Of a stretch of 64,000 nucleotides of DNA, positions 23,216 through 33,860 are shown piece by piece. Made by a program: the position numbers and the translations under genes. The stretch covers positions 173,947,056 through 174,011,055 of the forward strand of contig OZ018326.1 of NCBI GenBank assembly GCA_963969495.1, in the 5' to 3' direction. This DNA comes from Ceratothoa steindachneri (lineage: Eukaryota; Arthropoda; Malacostraca; Isopoda; Cymothoidae). The notes beneath the pieces were generated by a model that saw only the letters and a program-made list of their open reading frames with translations, was not told where the DNA came from and made no database searches. How positions within the stretch are numbered: position 1 is the stretch's first letter; every line of letters starts with the position of its first letter.

Positions 23216-24867
23216 AGAGTGAAAAAGTCATCAAGATAAATTCTGCGATGTATGTGGGCATTTTACAACAAAATCTCAGCAGCGTACTATCACAAATGAT
23301 ATAAAGAAAATGTACAAACTCTACCTCAGTTGCCCTCTGGGTGACCAAGATAAAGCATGTGCACCACACCAAATTTGTACTTCCTGCTCTAATGGATTAC
23401 GTGAATGTATTAACAAAAAGAGAGCTTCAATGCCCTTCGCTGTTCCTATGATATGGAGAAAGCCCAGAAATCATCTCAAAGATTGCTATTTCTGCCGTGT
23501 GACTAAAAAATGGTTTTCTGCAAAGAACAAGCACCAAATTGTTTATCCAACCATAGATTCAGCGTGTAGATCAGTTTCACATGATGTTTCTTTGCCAATT
23601 CCAGTTCCACCTGATAATGGCTTCGTACCTGATGATATCAGTGATGATAGCAGTACTGAAGGTGCATCCACATTAGATGCGGATGTTGAATATGAGGATG
23701 CTAACTCTGATCCAAAGTTATTTACTCAGGAAGATTTGAATGATCTTGTGAGAGATCTGTCACAGTTAAAGGAGAAAGCAGAGCTTCTAGCATCTCGACT
23801 ACAGGAAAAATTCTTAGTCGAGAAAAATGTGCATGTGAGTTACTTTAGAAATCGTAATCGTGATTTAACTTCATTCTTCACAGTTAATCGACCTCTCTGA
23901 TGCTTCCATGATATAAATGGATTGTTCAAATGCTTGTCGCAGATATATGAGGTGTCTGACTGGCATCTATTTATTGATGATTCTAAGACAAGTCTAAAAG
24001 CTGTGCTCTTGCACAATGACAATGTAAAGCTTTCTTATCCTATTGGCCATTCTGTCCACCTTAAGGAGACATATGACAATTTGGATATTCTTCTTAAAGT
24101 CATAAACTAACAAGCCCATCAGTGGTACAGCTGTGGTATTCTAAAAGTCATGGGCATGTTAATGGGCATGAGAGGATAATTCACAAAGTACTGTTGCTTC
24201 CTCCGCCTTTGGGATAGCCGTGCCACTGCAAAACATTATGACAAGCGTGACTGGCCACCTCGATCTACATATGAGCCTAAAATAAACAGTATTCAGTCTG
24301 ATCCCCTGGTAGAGCCTCAGAAAATATATTTGCCACCTCGTCATTTGAAACTAGGTCGAATGAAAGCAATGGCTAAGGAAAATTCTCAGGGATTCCAATA
24401 TCTCTGCCAAAATTCCTACAACTGAGCTCGGCAAAACTAAAAGAAGGCATATTTGTAGGACCACAAATCAGGGACATTTTAGCAGACCCTGATTTCGAGA
24501 AGACCCTCACTCCTCTTGAACTAAATGCATGGCTAGCCTTCAAGTGGTTATGTGCAAACTTTCTGAGCATCAACAAGTCACCTGCATACAAAGAGGGTGT
24601 GGAAAACCTTCTTCAATCTTATAAATAAATGGGATGCCGTATATCACTTAAAATCCATTTCTTGCATTCGCCCCTAGATTTTTTCTCAGAAAATCTTGGA
24701 GTCATAAGTGACGAGCAAGGTGAACATTTCCCCCAGGATATCAAGACCATGGGAACTCACTATCAAGGATTTGGAGTGAGAGCATGATAGGAGATCATTG
24801 TTGGATCTTGTATCGTGATAATCCTGAAAAAGAATTCAAACGCAAATCCCATGCACAACGTTTATGA
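23216..24867 (+). pseudogene. near full-length copy of an uncharacterised multicopy invertebrate protein family
   Basis: One frame runs from about 23,220 to 24,410. It carries FCDVCGHF (C-x2-C), GDQDKACAPHQICTSCSNGL, MPFAVPMIWRKPRNH, DCYFCRVTKKWFSAKNKH and PIPVPPDNGF. After an acidic, variable region come INGLFKCLSQIYEVSDWHLF, HSVHLKETYDNLDILLKVIN, KYCCFLRLWDSRATAKHYDK, and SDPLVEPQKIYLPPRHLKLG. After a frameshift near 24,410 follow LKEGIFVGPQIRDILADPDF, ELNAWLAFKW, then MGCRISLKIHFLHSPLDFFS and NLGVISDEQGEHFPQDIKTM. I recognise this order of blocks from many-copy 'uncharacterised' predicted proteins in invertebrate genomes; its biochemical role is unknown to me. It has in-frame stops at 23898, 24108 and about 24174, plus later ones. 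High copy number and a second fragment at 39.9 kb suggest a transposon-encoded protein; that is inference. Confidence 0.75.
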
Positions 24868-25741
24868 ATTCGAGTTTTGACTTATTGGCCCTTCAATCAT
24901 TGTTTATCATTCTTATACTTGCAATATAAGTACCATTAACTTTATGATGCTTGTGGAATAAACAAAACATGGCTATTTATCTTTATCATATTTTTACGCC
25001 TAAAGAGAATGATAAATTTTAGAGTTTCAATATGTTAAATGCATCATTTTGTGTCAATGCATAATTTTTGTAGCAATGGCGCTATGCAACCATATATTAC
25101 CAGTTTCAGCAAAGAAATCAGAGTAAAACGCTACATTCCATCAGCGACGGCGCTCATTTTGCACTTTCGAATATCTCAAAAACCTGATGTGCTAAAGAAA
25201 AACTAAAGTCAGATTAGAAATTAGCGAGAAAGTGCCATGAGAAAAGTTTGCTAAGGTCTCTGATGATTAAAAAAAGTTCAAATTTGTTGTCCAGTGTTAT
25301 TTATTCAATGATTAGTTATAATATTTTTCTGTGATGTTATTAATTTTAGGGCTGATTAGATACAATATTGATATGATTTGTGTATTACCTTTCGAATATA
25401 TGTGAAACATGTACTATTTCACCTAAATTAATAAAAGATTTGTCGGGCGAAAGATGAAAAATCTTAGACTAACGACGTTTATTTAAACTACTCGTGAGAG
25501 GCATGGTCGCCTTAAATTACGCTAGAGGGACACAAGTTTAGTTACAGAGTTTAAATCTGTTTCTGGTTATATTTAAGTTGAGGTGTCTAAATATGGCATA
25601 AGGTTTACTTTATCCGCTCTGAGTATTAAGATATAATTCCCATATATATATATATATATATATATGGTTAATTTGGGGTTTATGCCTACCCTCGAATTTT
25701 TTGGGCGCTTTGTTAAAAATATCTAGATTTTTAAAAAATAC
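24868..25741. other. AT-rich DNA with a short (TA)n run
   Basis: No gene is recognised. A (TA)12 run lies at 25,642-25,665, about 75 bp before the 414-bp repeat. Confidence 0.55.
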
Positions 25742-26155
25742 GCAAATGCTACATATATTGTGTATATCGTAGATATACACTATATAGTACTTTCACTACT
25801 TAATGTGGTTAAATTATCTAATTATAGTGCCATGACGAAAAATAGATTGGCTCCCATCTCGGGAGCCACAGTGTTAACTGGAATCGCATCATATTGTATC
25901 ATACACGATTTTTGAAGGGAATTCTTTTTCTGAATGAAAATTTGAAAAAAGAGGAAATACAAGTGCTGTTATCATTGTGCAGATTTAGAAATCAAATAAC
26001 GAGAAGAGTATGTATCGCTCCACACACGCTTGAGATTGTATCATACTGTGTAGGCACACGGTTAGTCAGCAGCCCTGCAAGACTTCCGAAAACAATCAGC
26101 AGCATCTACAGGAATAGTTTTAAGCAGCAACGCGTTAGAAGCAGCAAGACCGACC
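25742..26155 (+). repeat. 414-bp direct repeat, copy 1 (candidate start of gypsy 5' LTR)
   Basis: Running from GCAAATGCTACATATA to GCAAGACCGACC, this matches 31034-31445 almost exactly, with only a handful of substitutions and small indels seen by eye. It begins with a palindrome of the TATATAGTGTATATC type. An 88-codon frame starting at 25,897 is open in both copies. However, the coding differences I can see all change the residue, so there is no sign of selection for a protein. It lies in the same orientation as the downstream LTR features and gag, which fits it being the start of a long LTR. It could also be an independent repeat. Confidence 0.85.
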
Positions 26156-26599
26156 TGTGATAGAACGGGTTGAGGCCGCGTTAATTTCAACCCCTATCAC
26201 GTGTTATTTAAAACCACGATGCTCCAACGTTCATCTTCGCTTTGAAGCTTGGCGACTTATCGCAGCCACCTCAGTCAATGTTTAAACAAGGAGGTTTATC
26301 TTCCCTTCCGTTCGCCCCCATACGCCGACCTCGCCAGATTGAGTTAGGCTTATGGGCAGATAAGGCATTGTTCCCAGGCTCGGCTGTGCATTCCCTCGAA
26401 GCTCCCACTCCATTGTCCCCCACGCCAAGGGAGTGTCTCGACTATTTAGATGGAAACTTTACAACTAAGAGCAGATTGGAGATCCAGATTTTCGTCGCGA
26501 AACATCACCACGACCCTCTCTCACTTTGTGCGCCAAGGGACCTCGACCTCGAGATTCACCTTCACTTGTCCAGAAGAAGGACAATATCCCTTGAGTGCC
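26156..26599 (+). other. GC-richer segment, probable LTR U3 sequence
   Basis: Composition shifts to about even GC between copy 1 of the 414-bp repeat and the 84-bp array. A 125-codon frame (26242-26619) has no family motif and runs into the array, so I treat it as a chance frame in LTR-like DNA. Confidence 0.4.
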
Positions 26600-26925
26600 A
26601 AGGTTCGAGCCTTTCGTGACGCCAAGTCTACAAGGCTTTCCCCCCTGTTTTTCAGAAGAGAACAACTTGGAACAGCCATTGTTCTTTTGAGTCCGTTCGC
26701 CAAGAAACGGTTCTCACCCTTCCCCCTTGTTGTTCAGAAGAGAACAACATTAGAATAGTGATTGTTCTTTTGAGCCCGTTCGCCAAGAAACGGTTCTCAC
26801 CCTTCCCCCGTGTTGTTCAGAAGAGAACAACATTAGAAAAGCCATTGTTCTTTTGAGCCCGTTCGCCAAGAAACGATTCTCACCCTTCCCCCTTGTTGTT
26901 CAGAAAGATAACAACGTTAGAACAG
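26600..26925 (+). repeat. 84-bp tandem array, left part
   Basis: About 3.5 units of roughly 84 bp. Each carries CCATTGTTCTTTTGAG, CCGTTCGCCAAGAAACG, TTCTCACCCTTCCCCC and the hairpin GTTGTTC-AGAAGA-GAACAAC. The array stops in mid-unit at AACAG (26921-26925), where the solo LTR begins. It resumes at the same unit position at 28297. Confidence 0.9.
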
Positions 26926-28296
26926 TGTCGTAGAATGCCGAGCTAATATATATTTATTTGTTTTATTAACTTTTAATAAACCAAATAACTTTAAATTGAG
27001 GCGTAAGTTCGTGCCTTGGTGATCGCTTGAGGATCGGGCTCTAAGAGTGCTAAACTTGATTTTTATTCTATTGAATGAATAAACTGGGTTTCTTTCTTAG
27101 CTTTATCAAATATTGCCACTTCAACTCGTTCGGGGATAATTAAAACAGTGCATTTATTAAAGAAAAAATAGACTTTAATCAACATAACCCACCTCACTAA
27201 TTAACATTAAAACACAAAGATCTTACACACGTATAAAAAGAAAATGGGATTACAGGGCTAGCTCTCGAGATAAATATTTACGGGAGGAACAATTTTTAAG
27301 TTAATAGTTTTGTCCTTAGTCAGACATCCAATAAACTACTGTAATTTTTTAAGCACGGGGACATAAATAACAAGATTATCCTTTACTTACATAAGGTAAT
27401 GGAGATTAATACCAGTTTCCCGTAAGAATATCTTTGGGGTTTTTGATCGCTAGATGGCGCTCGTTGACCTGCCTGGAGAGTTGACGGGTGACGTCACGAG
27501 GAATTTCGAGTTGGCGTAAGAGAATCAAAACAAAGACGCCGATGAGGAGGGTGGGTTCTCGTACGTTTATGACCTTGAAACGGTTTCTAATCTTGGGATA
27601 TGATTATATTCTTTCCTAGCGATTTGTGTCTCGCTTATATAATTTCGATGTTGGATGAGAAATCTATCTAGTTTGGAGTTGTCAAACTCAGATAGAATAA
27701 GATTTGGAGTCCTCAATCTGTGTTGGTTGATACTCACTAATCTTGGGGCTCGAACGGCGCCGAGCTTCCTTGGTACAATCTGGTATTGTACAAGGACTGC
27801 AAATTCTCCTTAACTTGCAATAACTTTGTACCGGTGATTTTTGAGTCTTCTTGTCGAACTCAAAAAATCTTCTGTCAACCGGTGACTTTCTTGTCTCTCC
27901 AGTGGGAACGAACAAAAAGCCGCGTTTACACGGGTCCTCAGGTTATATACCCAACTTACTCCCGCTGAGGTGGGTGGGGAGGTGGATGGGGGCGGGGCTC
28001 GCATGGTGGGACCTCGGGTTGGTCTGCTGCCCTTTTGCGTCTGGTAGGCTCGGAGAGGGGGTAATACGAGATCGGCAGTTTGCACTTTTGACTGGGTTGT
28101 TTATAAGTACACCCTCGAAGTGCCTGCCTTTTGCGCTGAGGTCAGAAATCAGTCTCGTATCACTTACGCTTTTGCCCGTTCTCCTATGTTACCGGAGAAC
28201 ATCGAAGGGGCACAGCTAAACCCAGATGTCTTTAGTTATTATTTCCTTAGACTATATAAATATATATATATACTAATTTCTTATTATTCCTCTACA
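26926..28296 (-). mobile_element. solo LTR (1,371 bp) inserted in the 84-bp array, 5-bp target duplication
   Basis: The segment starts TGTCGTAGA and ends TCTACA, so it has TG...CA ends, and it is flanked by AACAG on both sides (26921-26925 and 28297-28301). Removing it rejoins an 84-bp unit exactly. Minus-strand orientation is inferred from a TATATAA box (complement of 27943-27949) and a downstream AATAAA (complement of 27153-27158). No pol or gag sequence lies inside, so it is a solo LTR left by recombination. Short open frames on both strands within 27,688-28,219 have no motifs. Its family is not identified. Confidence 0.72.
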
Positions 28297-28510
28297 AACA
28301 GCCATTGTTCGTTTGAGCTCGTTCGCCAAGAAACGATTCTCACCCTTCCCCTTTGTTGTTCAGAAGAGAACAACATTAGAACAGCCATTGTTCTTGAGCC
28401 CGTAGACAAGAGACGGTTCTGACCCCCCCCCCCTGTTGTTCAGAAGAGAACAACATTAGAACAGCCATTGTTCTTCAAGCCGTTCGTCGAGAAACGGTTC
28501 TCATTCCCAA
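28297..28510 (+). repeat. 84-bp tandem array, right part
   Basis: The array resumes with AACAGCCATTGTTCG and contains about 2.4 further units, each again with the GTTGTTC...GAACAAC hairpin. It ends near 28,505 with ACGGTTCTCATTCCC. Placed about 100 bp before a TATA box, it would occupy the enhancer (U3) part of a gypsy LTR. Confidence 0.88.
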
Positions 28511-28605
28511 GACGCCACGTCAGGATCATTTTATTCCCCCTTTTTCGGCTGAAACTCGCCAGCGGACCGAAAATTCCTTCAGGTCGACTTCCTCTGCACA
28601 ACTAG

Positions 28606-28835
28606 TATAAAATTACGTAAGCCGAACGTTACCTTTGAGTATTTAACCCTTTTGTCTATTCTATCCTGTGCTTTAAATGGTTTAGCAAACCATCCCATTT
28701 CTTTAACTTTATATTTGTTTTACCTTTTTAAATCTTTTAATCCTCGGATTAGCCCAAGCCCCCACGACCCTTTCCATTCTCTGTTTATGTCAATATTTTC
28801 CGTTTTGTGTATTGCTAATAGTTATTATTAATAAA
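28606..28835 (+). promoter_or_regulatory. candidate LTR core promoter and polyadenylation signal
   Basis: TATAAAA at 28606-28612 is followed by AATAAA at 28830-28835, a spacing and order expected for the U3-R region of an LTR. It lies between the 84-bp array and the gag gene in the same orientation. LTR borders were not fixed. Confidence 0.45.
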
Positions 28836-29037
28836 ACTCTATTTTATTAATGATAGCAATATTATTATCCTTGAGCTCAGTTCCACTTCTTAAGCATATC
28901 GAAGATACATAATATCGGCCCGCCAGACATCCGCGCACTCTAAAGATAATTAAAGAAGTTCCCTCAACGAATAGTTATATATGGTATATCGTCGAGAGTC
29001 CATTCTACGATATATTTATATATATACTATTTAAATT

Positions 29038-29047
29038 TGGTATCAGG
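29038..29047 (+). other. possible tRNA primer-binding site
   Basis: TGGTATCAGG begins with TGG and is complementary to a tRNA 3' end reading CTGATACCA. Located about 300 bp before the gag start, it is where an LTR element's primer site is expected. The exact LTR end just upstream does not show a CA, so this is tentative. Confidence 0.35.
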
Positions 29048-29354
29048 TGTGTAAGGTTTAACGCTATATCTTTGCAAACACTGGTCTCAGTCGAGTAAAG
29101 CATAGTGTTATTCGTTATAATAATAGAGCATAGTAGTTCCCTTTTGTTTTAACGATTGCTATCCCCTTTTTTTGAAACTTAAGAAGCTGGAGTAGCTCAA
29201 GGAACTGTTATAATAATTTTTTTTTGTTTTTTTTTGTGATTTTAGTCAGTGGTTATTTAGATCGAGAAACCAAGTACGAATAGGTCAGTGCCCATATTTA
29301 GGTAGGCTAATTTCTCTAGAAGGCATAATCCTTGTTGCAAGGAATTTTAGTTGG

Positions 29355-31033
29355 TTGACTATGGCGCCCCCAAGTGCAAAGATGACTCAGTTCGAAATCT
29401 TTAAAGCGCAAGGAGAATCCTTGGGACTTTCCGGAAGAGAACTAATTGAGTACGTTCAAGAGGAGCAAAAAAAGAGCGTGAAGAAAAAGAAAAAGAAAGA
29501 GGAAGAGAAATACAACGAGAAGAACGAGAAAGAGAAATCCAACGAGAAGAACGAGAAAAAGAAATCCAACGAGAAGAAAGAGAAAGAGAAATCCAACGAG
29601 AAGAAAGAGAAAGAGAGGAACGGATAAGACAAGCTGAGCTTCACCATCAGATTGAATTAGCTCGTGTTGAAGCAGAGATACAGTCCGCCAGTTCCCGTTC
29701 CGAAGCCCCCCCCCTCCAATTTCTCAATAAAGCTCCCCAATTTCAAGGATGGAGAGGATTTCGGAGCATTTTTAGCCCACTTCTAAAGATCCTAGAAATC
29801 AATAACATGGATCTGGAGGCTGAAGGTGTAGCCAGATTACTTCCCCTGTTAAATTGTAAATTGCTCGAAATTTTTATATCTTTACCATCTGAGTATACAA
29901 TTAACTACAGCATCTTAAAAGCTGAGTTATCGGCCGCTCATAATATGACTCACGATTTCTACCGCCAAGAATTTCGAGGAGGTCGTATTAAACCCGGACA
30001 GACGTTCCGTCAATTCGGATACATTCTTCAGAGGAATTTTTAATTTTGGTTAGAATCCTCAAAGGTTAATCCGAACTACGAGTCCTTAACAGACTTCGTG
30101 TTGCGAGATCAATTTTTGGCGTCTCTCCCGACGGAGATCCGCGCGTTCGTCAAGGATCGTCAGGGCCAGACCTTTAAAGAATGTACCGAAGAAGCGGATG
30201 TCTATGCCGCAAGCCATAATTTATACCTAAAGGAGAATCGAACTTCTCACCAACCCCCAAACAAGGAAAGAAGGAAGGATTCGCGCCCCTTCCCAGGAGA
30301 GCTGACAAAGTTTCCGGGCCCCGTAAAACCCCAAAACTTCTTTTCCCAAAACCAACAACGGGACTACAAACCTCCCGTTAAGATTTATCCTCCATCTCTC
30401 TTCCCGAAGCGACCAATCATATGCTCCACCTGTGGTGTAGAAAACCACATGAGCTGGAATTGCCCCCAAAATTCTAGGCTTAAAAGCGGACCAGCCGACC
30501 AAGTTCACCAGATTAATGCAACCCCGGCTCCCCCGGTGGTGCAAACCCAAGCAGAAACTTCTCCCCCTCCGTCAGGCCCCCAGGTAAATTTTATTTTCGA
30601 TAAAAGTTCATCGGGAACTTTGAAATTTGAGGAAGGCAGCGTGAACGGCTGCCGAGTATCGACTCTCGTCAGGGACACAGGATATACGTGTTTCATCGTG
30701 TCCGACGAAGTCCTCCCAGTGGCCTCTAACCACGAAAAATTTTCGGTGGTACCTGACCACCTTGGGTGGGCGAACCAATTCCCCGTCGTTAGATGTTACC
30801 TGCAGTGTCAATATTATGATGGCTGGGCTGAAGTCATTATAGCACCCATACAATTCTGTTCCGTACTTATAGGACAGAGCCCCCAAGTAAGTTCCGACCC
30901 TGTGTCTCAGGCCGCCCTTCCTCGAGGACGAGCTAAGAAAGAAGCCCAGGAGCCAGTCCCCATCCGAACCCCGATACCGTCAGATTTCTCGGAGACCCCT
31001 AACCAGGACTTTAGGACCGCACAAAAGGAGTGT
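29355..31033 (+). pseudogene. gypsy-type gag and protease (SCAN-like gag, CCHC knuckle)
   Basis: The N-terminus starts at ATG 29361 (APPSAKMTQFEIFKAQGESL). A missing A in the run at 29467-29473 shifts the frame; from there one frame continues to the end. A Glu/Arg-rich coiled-coil-like repeat (29,480-29,620) leads into RIRQAELHHQIELARVEAE. Next comes a SCAN-like capsid segment: LLNCKLLEIFISLPSEYTIN, an in-frame TAA at 30041, LTDFVLRDQFLASLPTEIRA, and a Pro-rich tail. The nucleic-acid-binding knuckle CSTCGVENHMSWNC (C-x2-C-x4-H-x4-C) is at about 30,423-30,464. The retroviral-type protease follows with its RDTG active site in VRDTGYTCFIVSDE (about 30,670) and CSVLIGQ near 30,860. The polyprotein would build the particle and cut itself. 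RT and integrase are absent. Two lesions only, so it is relatively young. Confidence 0.85.
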
Positions 31034-31445
31034 GCAAATGCTACATATATAGTGTATATCGTAGATATACACTATATAGTACTTTCACTACTTAATGTGG
31101 TTAAATTATCTAATTATAGTGCCATGACGAAAAATAGATTGGCTCGATCTCGGGAGCCACAGTGTCAACTGGAATCGCATCATATTGTATCATACATGAT
31201 TTTGAAGGGAATTCTTTTTCTGAATGAAAATTTGAAAAAAGAGGAAATACAAGTGCTGTTATCATTGTACAGATTTAGAAATCAAATAACGAGAAGAGTA
31301 TGTATCGCTCCACACAAGCTTGAGATTGTATCATACTGTGTAGGCACACGGTTAGTCAGCAGCCCTGCAAGACTTCCGGGAACAATCAGCAGCATCTACA
31401 GGAATAGTTTTAAGCAGCCACGCGTTAGAAGCAGCAAGACCGACC
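31034..31445 (+). repeat. 414-bp direct repeat, copy 2 (candidate truncated 3' LTR)
   Basis: It is nearly identical to 25742-26155 and in the same orientation. A purine run AAAAGGAG precedes TGTGCAAATG at its start, which would fit a polypurine tract followed by an LTR beginning TG. It cuts into the protease-RT linker and keeps the gag frame open to 31624 by chance. The alternative is an independent repeat inserted in pol. Confidence 0.85.
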
Positions 31446-32110
31446 GTAAGAATTCGTCGGCAGGGACCGACTCCTCATTATGTATCAAGGTTTGCTCCGT
31501 TGGATGTGCGCACGGGACTCGGGCGCGCGAACAATCTTCAAAGGCGCCGTTGAGGACATGGCAAACGAGGATACGCGTCGAACGAGTTCGCAGAAAAATG
31601 GGACTGTACTGGAGGCAGTGGTAGTCAACATCGGAAGAATACCGCTCGCTATCACCTGTATCGCCACCGTTACAGGTGCCCTCAGCATTTCGTCCAGATC
31701 CTCTGGTGACAGTCAGTATTTTCGCTCCATTAGATGTAGGGGTAATATTTTACCCCCACCCTTGTCTAATAGGTCCGGATGACAGTCCTCGAACGTTATC
31801 GGAGGTCAGGCCTGAGTCTCCACCACTCTTTCACAGTGTCTCAGAGGTGGTAGATGTCAACCTGGACGATTTCCAAATCATTATCGCCGACCCACCGTCA
31901 CCAGCGCCTCATGCCTTCCGGAATCAGGAGAATGAAAAGCATTTGGAGGACTTAGACGACTTCTTTAAGAACGCCGCCAACGAACTCGGTGTACTCCATA
32001 TTCGAGAGCCAGATGTTCCAGTAAGTTCCTCAACTAGGCCTCGAGGTTCCGACGGTGCTACAGGAAAACGCTCCTATTTCCAGTTTCTAACTATCGGAAG
32101 CTAGTGACCA
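31446..32110 (+). other. coding-like remnant, unassigned (possible pol tail)
   Basis: Open frames of 100-142 codons run through GC-richer DNA. The 142-codon frame at 31,676-32,104 has an acidic tail containing HLEDLDDFFKNAANELG. A FAPLDV motif is encoded twice, near 31,490 and 31,720. I recognise no domain. Position after a gypsy gag suggests a pol C-terminal tail, but this is inference; it may equally be unrelated flanking sequence. Confidence 0.35.
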
Positions 32111-32289
32111 CCATTCGGAACACGGCGGACATTATGCAGCCAGGCCTGGACAACCGGGACAATGCACAAGATTGGAATGGCAACAACATAACAGCAATCA
32201 GATAGGCCCCGGAGATGAAGGTATGGAGTGGGTTCTTCCAGGTATAGATCTTAGCTTTAGAATTTAGGGAGCTCCCTTAGTAGGCCAGA

Positions 32290-33860
32290 ATGGAAGGGAA
32301 AACAGAGAGCAAATTCAGCAACACCCCGGGCGGTTCCACGTTCATGAAAACTACCCTCATATCTGGCTTTAAAGTGTTCTTCAAAAAGAACTACAGGTGC
32401 TGGATTGCATCCAGGCGTGAAATTCTCCCTCTGATCGAACAGCTGCTGGGATTGGTCGTTGTGGAAGAATCAGAAGACGTCAGCCACGAACATAAGGTGT
32501 TCATTCTTCCCAATTCAAAGTGTACAATCCCTCGCTACCGTACATGTATGGTTTACCGAAAACACACAAAGATGGTACTCCGCTTAGGCCGATAATTTCC
32601 AGCGTAGGATCCAATGCGTACAAACTCTCCTAATGGCTAGCGAAAATCCTATCTAAATTAATTGGTAGCATTTCTGATGCTCTTTATCTATTCTGGTGAT
32701 TTTGTGAATAAAATTAAAGAGTTTGACCTATTGAATAAGCAGTTGTTAAGTCTTGATGTCAATAGCCTTTTCACAAAAGTTCCCGTCGATGAAGCTCTGG
32801 ATGTACTTATAAAAAACTTGCCTCTGTCTAACCTAGCATTACCCCTACTGTGTAATAAATTAGTAAAGTTAGCTCGTTTGTGTGTTGCGGACAATTTGTT
32901 TAGAGCTAAAGATTGTTTTTACAGGCAGAAATATGGCATGAGTATGGGCAATCCCCTTTCCCTGATATTATGCATTCTGTTTATGGAGGAATTTTAAAAG
33001 CACCTCCTTCACGCAATTTTACACAATCCCATAACGTGGAAGCCTCTATGTAGACGATATATGTGCCATATGGCCTATCAATGATAACAGATTTAATTCT
33101 TTCTTTGAAAAAGTGAATAAGACCCACCAACTATTGCAGTTAAAGTAAAATGGGAACTGAACAACTCATTACCGTTTCTGGATGTAAAAATATCTAAAAC
33201 AAACGACAAAGCATATTGTTCCGTCTACCGGGAACCAACTGATTCTAATGCCTATATTCATTATTTCTCGTGTCACGATGTATCCGTTAAAAGGTATGTA
33301 GTTTCTTCCATGTTACTGAGAGCATATCGCATTTTTGATCCTTGTTTCTTGCAAGACGAAATTAATACAAACATCGAAAGATTCATTGAACTGCAATATC
33401 CCCTTTGGTTCATAGAAGTCGGTCACTATATAGCCAGAACCAACTATTACTCCCCAGCTAATTATAAGGAAAACAGATGTGATAAATATTATGTCACCTT
33501 TCCATACTCCCATAGTTAAACAATTTCAAAAAGTTGGCACGGACCAACAACATCATTGTTGCCTTTCAGTACGAGAATACGAATAGAAATAGCCTATCCA
33601 AAAATAGATCGATCGATAAAGAACAGGGAGTTTATTTTATTCCATGCAAATCATGTAATGAATTATATGCAACGTGGTGCCCTCTCCTCGAGTTTATTCC
33701 TATATATGTCCAATGAAAATCATGAAATTGATATTGATAATTCTAAAATAGTTTATAAGTCTCACAATTATATACATCGACGCTTAATTGAATCGGCACT
33801 TATAAAATAAATTCTCACTTTTAATACTTCCGACGGCCAATTCAATACTAATACCTTAAT
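32290..33860 (+). pseudogene. Penelope-like retroelement relic (RT plus GIY-YIG)
   Basis: Several shifted frames reconstruct Penelope-family order. First comes YGLPKTHKDGTPLRPIISSV (from about 32,549), then SKLIGSISDA. Next is QLLSLDVNSLFTKVPVDEAL (32,742-32,801) and YGMSMGNPLSLIL (32,932-32,970). The catalytic box is LYVDD (33,044-33,058), followed by LPFLDVKISKTNDKAYCSVY, REPTDSNAYIHYFS and IERFIELQYPLW. The nuclease begins GVYFIPCKSCNELY (about 33,627-33,668), keeping the Penelope-specific CKSC cysteines but losing the YIG block, and ends with KSHNYIHRRLIESALIK. RT and nuclease together would copy RNA into nicked DNA. Stops and frameshifts are many, so it is inactive. A (TA)n run follows about 200 bp downstream. 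Confidence 0.88.

Noticed and set aside
25897..26160. 88-codon frame in the 414-bp repeat as a gene
   Set aside because: Open in both copies, but all coding differences noted change the residue, and the frame depends on near-identity of two recent copies.
29456..29647. Ser/Phe-rich minus-strand frame
   Set aside because: Antisense of the Glu/Lys/Arg repeat in gag.
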